Source: Yponomeuta sedellus
Lineage: Eukaryota > Arthropoda > Insecta > Lepidoptera > Yponomeutidae
DNA: 64,000 nt
Reading direction: 5' to 3'
NCBI GenBank assembly: GCA_934045075.1
Contig: OW203734.1
Coordinates: 10,117,516 to 10,181,515, forward strand
Numbering within the stretch: the first letter of the stretch is position 1; each line of letters starts with the position of its first letter. The notes beneath the pieces were generated by a model. The model was not told where the DNA came from. It did no database searches and saw nothing but the letters and a program-made list of their open reading frames with translations. Positions 61,020-64,000 of the stretch are shown piece by piece. The position numbers and the translations under genes are program-made.

Positions 61020-61229
61020 TCGTGGGTGCACAGCACAAATAAGGCGGATTCGTCCGTTGCAGTAGTATCCACATGCTCGACAGAAGACCAAAGTCTTCTC
61101 TCGGTAGCAAGAACATTTCTTTGAGTAAGTAGTCTGAACCACAGGCACGCCTCTGCCTAAACGAGGTGACAGAGACCTTTTTTTCTTGCCAACAGCAGCT
61201 TCTACAACCGGTGTAGATACAGCATCCAT
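61020..61229 (-). CDS. Small conserved cysteine-rich protein (zinc-binding fold), exon 1
   Basis: Together with exon 2 it encodes 94 residues. The N-terminal third is basic and likely disordered (GKKKRSLSPRLGRG). The rest holds C39, C41, C50, C53, C57, C65, H68, C80, C83 and C84 in the pattern CxC-x8-CxxC-x3-C-x7-C-x2-H-x11-CxxCC, with the memorable core FCRACGYYCNGRIR. This looks like a zinc-ribbon or treble-clef-like domain. I chose the ATG at 61229 over an in-frame ATG at 61316 because the extra 29 residues (MAIKDSHLFHLPSLY) look like leader sequence. The donor is GTGAGTTAT after CGA. Small insect proteins with this core exist, mostly annotated as uncharacterised, and I cannot give a function. 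The gene is convergent with mRpL23. Confidence 0.82.
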
Positions 61230-61420
61230 ATTGAATGCTGTCTGACACGATACGAGACTGAACACAGGTCTATACAAAGAGGGAAGATGGAAGAGATGAG
61301 AGTCCTTTATCGCCAAACGAAAACGCTAGGGAGTTGAATTAAGTTGAGAAACCCAGAGAAACCAACAAAACTTATTTTAGTTTGGCGGGTAGGTAAACTC
61401 ACGAGCACCTTACCTACTTG
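61230..61420 (-). promoter_or_regulatory. 5' flank of the cysteine-rich gene
   Basis: TTTGGCGGG at 61381-61389 fits an E2F-type site (TTTSSCGS) in the region where the promoter of the minus-strand gene should be. This is only a motif match. Confidence 0.3.
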
Positions 61421-64000
61421 TCTCGAAGCAGTGTTGCCAGTCTGTGCCCACTACTATTTACGTTAAACCGTACAAAATGTAATGTACATAGCAAAAAGGG
61501 ACGGTTTTTCGATAAACTAGTCGAGTTTACCGTGAGTTTACCTAAACGATCCACCTCTAAAGATGGATTAGAGCTTGATTGTAAATACCTACCTCGTGTA
61601 AATTTTAAACGAGCATTTGTCGCTTTCTTTTTGTCTCTGTTCATGGTTCTCTGGTTACTTAGGTCAAGACTAAAAATTACTTAATTTTCGGGAGAATCGG
61701 TACGAAGTCTTCCTTTTATAAGTTGGTCAACTAATTCGTTAACTTGTGAAGCTTACTTAGTTGATAGTTTTCCTTTAAAGTTATATGATACTGCCCTGAT
61801 TTTTTTCACGTTTTTTACTATCAAGAATTTTGCCTAAAGAGAGAGCGATGCCCTACGCTAGCAAAAAATTACACTTTAAAACTTTCGCAAACACTACCCT
61901 AAAACGAAAAATGGGTTTCTCATACCCACAATACTTTTTAAAAACCAATTCAATAATGCCCCACTTAATTGTTACTAATACCCTTTTGTTTGTTTTTTTT
62001 ATATGGACCTAAGTTGTTCGATATAAATGCCATATTATTATTATCAAAACTATTCAAAAATGAATCCTTAATTTATTAATTACCAATGGTTGAACGGAGC
62101 AGTACCTACTTAAATGAATGAAATCATTGAAATGTAAAGTTTAAAACATTATAAATAAACAAAATAAAAATGTGTAGGAAAAGATTTTTTTTATAAAATT
62201 GTATCCTGCAGTTTAATTGACATGTATCGGGGGCTGTGTAAGAGATAATATGGTAATGCCCTCTTCTACTATTAGTACCTACATAAAAAAATCGACTGTC
62301 ATTGCCAAAATCCAGCGTAGTGGGACACATCTTCTAATTTAATCTAGCCTAAAGCGTCCCATTGCTGGGCGAACACCTCCCCTTCTGCTTTTATTAGCAT
62401 ATAAATAAAATTAAAGGAAAACTCTGGATAAGACTAGACTGGCTTTTATACTTATTCTTACAAGTTTACAAGAAGAAATAGTCGAACGACTAACTATATT
62501 CTACTAGAACATTACGCAAATTCAATAAACAAGTTACACTAAAATATTAATTCCGCTCAAAATTTGGTCAAAATACGTAATGCACTAATAATAATATAAT
62601 GCATTGGATTAAGAGTGGCGGTGATACCCGCATACGTCGCTAGATGGCGCTGACTGTATTTTAAAAAGGCGCTTACGTTTCGTTTTTCCGATAACCTTAT
62701 GGCGAAGTGGCAACCGGCCGCGTTACAGTCGCTTACGACATTCTTCTACTGCCCTTGATTTGGAGGGAGACGGATTGATTTATTTTGTAAGAAAATGTAT
62801 AAATATATAAATATGCCCAGGTTTCTACAAAAGAAGTGAAATCCCACCAAAAACATTCTGTAAAAACTAGCCAAGTCTCGATGGAGCTGCTCGTTTATCT
62901 CTAAAAAGTAATGAAATACAAAGTCGTGCCAAGTCTAAGGTTCCTTACTGCGATTACTTTTTTATTATAGTTAATGTGTGACTTCGCCGTTAAAGGGTAC
63001 ACAAGTTGGCTGGGCTAGGCTGGTTTTGTACGTTTGTGTACTCTTTAACTATAACTCATTGTTCTAAAGATATATCTCACGTCAAATTACGTACATTATA
63101 TATTATATACAGACTGTGCTATGCCGTGGACTGACAGACGCATGGACATGGCGAAACTATAAGGGCTCCTTGTTTAGTGTGGAACCCTAAAAGCACTAAT
63201 TTTACATTACTTTGTAACTTGAAAAAGTACCTTCAGCTTCAGTTACGTTTATGACTATTGGTAAACTAATACTTTACTGTAGTACCAGTGTTGTGTCCAC
63301 GTTGTGTTGTTCGTTACCGGTCAAATATGCATACCAGATACTATATTTTGGGAAATACTGTAGCATATTTCGAAAGGTATGGTATGAGATGTGGTACAAA
63401 AAAGGTACGGCCCAAAGGCAAATAGTACGGTTTTCGTATCAAAAGGTACGATCTGGCAACGTTGCTCGTAGGTACCTCACATACCAAAGACAAAAGTGAA
63501 CAACAGAACAATTAAACGAATAGAAGAAACGATGGTCACGTGACAGCGTACAGGCCTAATTGTCAAAACGATGCCCTAATGCCCTGAGTAAGAGTCCAAA
63601 TTAGGATGGTATTGTAACTTGTTGACATTACTTCGATAAACATTTTTTTACAGGGCTGTCTATACTTATAAATGCGCCTCCTCTTCCTGATTACTTACTA
63701 GGTGAGTTTCCTTACCACGTAGCCACGTCGCATCACTTGAAACTGGTTAGTGATTGGAATTACTAAAATATTTTTTTTTACTAATTTTAACTTAAAATAT
63801 TTTTTATAAAAATGTATTTGATAGTTACGTAGTCAATTATGCAGTTATGTGGTAAACAGGAACAAACAATTTATTTTTCTTCGGACTATTCATGCAATTG
63901 TTTATTTTCATATTCAGCTATACAAAAACCTATTAGTTGTCGAGCTTGTTACATACGGACTCCACAGGCATAGCGCTGGCGCGGCAATTACCTCAATACG
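61421..64000. other. Unassigned right end, with one retroposon tail
   Basis: GCGTCCCATTGCTGGGCGAAC at about 62354-62374 is a common lepidopteran retroposon scrap (its CCCA-TTGC-TGGG hairpin is at 62358-62369). Open frames of 60-88 codons (61418-61684, 61830-62012, 63251-63499) have no resemblance to known proteins. No exon was recognised. Confidence 0.4.

Noticed and set aside
61230..61316. Upstream in-frame ATG extending the cysteine-rich protein by 29 residues
   Set aside because: The extra residues look like translated leader sequence and the domain pattern starts well after the second ATG. It is kept only as a possibility.

Overview
This window is nuclear DNA from an insect, almost certainly a moth or butterfly (Lepidoptera). 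The protein-coding signal is sparse, intron-split and insect-like. Most of the DNA is AT-rich intron or intergenic sequence full of short mobile elements of the kinds that dominate lepidopteran genomes: tRNA-headed SINEs, short elements with Helitron-like ends, terminal-inverted-repeat MITEs, mariner relics and 5'-truncated LINEs. There is no bacterial operon, rRNA, CRISPR or true tRNA gene. Species cannot be told from the sequence alone.

Three genes can be supported. (1) Positions about 1-40,340, minus strand: the 5' and middle part of a PTPN9 / Ptpmeg2 orthologue, a SEC14 (CRAL-TRIO) domain protein tyrosine phosphatase. Five exons are clear (40118-40339, 39459-39548, 36060-36200, 4448-4656, 3010-3122). 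They join in phase and cover the CRAL-TRIO region. A sixth linker exon (1274-1356) is possible. One intron is 31.4 kb and holds half of the window's mobile elements. The catalytic phosphatase exons lie beyond the left edge, and the first coding exon was not found. (2) 58150-60124, plus strand: a complete three-exon gene for mitochondrial ribosomal protein L23. (3) 60682-61229, minus strand: a complete two-exon gene for a 94-residue cysteine-rich, probably zinc-binding protein, convergent with mRpL23.

Layout. 1-4.7 kb: Ptpmeg2 exons, a broken partial copy of one exon, and a LINE scrap. 4.7-36 kb: the giant intron, with MITEs, a 1.2 kb Helitron-like element carrying a 153-bp minisatellite, SINEs, a 681-bp inverted-repeat element, a 492-bp (TAAA)n array, and LINE/SINE 3' ends. 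36-40.3 kb: three SEC14 exons, one with a tandem duplication of its 3' splice-donor end, a 288-bp foldback and two back-to-back perfect hairpins. 40.3-57.8 kb: unassigned DNA with two mariner copies and a LINE inserted with a clean 13-bp target-site duplication. 57.8-61.3 kb: the two small genes. 61.3-64 kb: nothing recognised.

The strongest unusual signals are as follows. Exon 3' ends with their donor sites are duplicated into the adjacent intron at two different Ptpmeg2 exons. A 3'-terminal hairpin with conserved GCAG loop and compensatory stem changes is shared by different retroposon families. Many perfect short-loop hairpins that are not transposon ends are scattered through the window. 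A Helitron-like element contains a 153-bp repeat that keeps several frames open.
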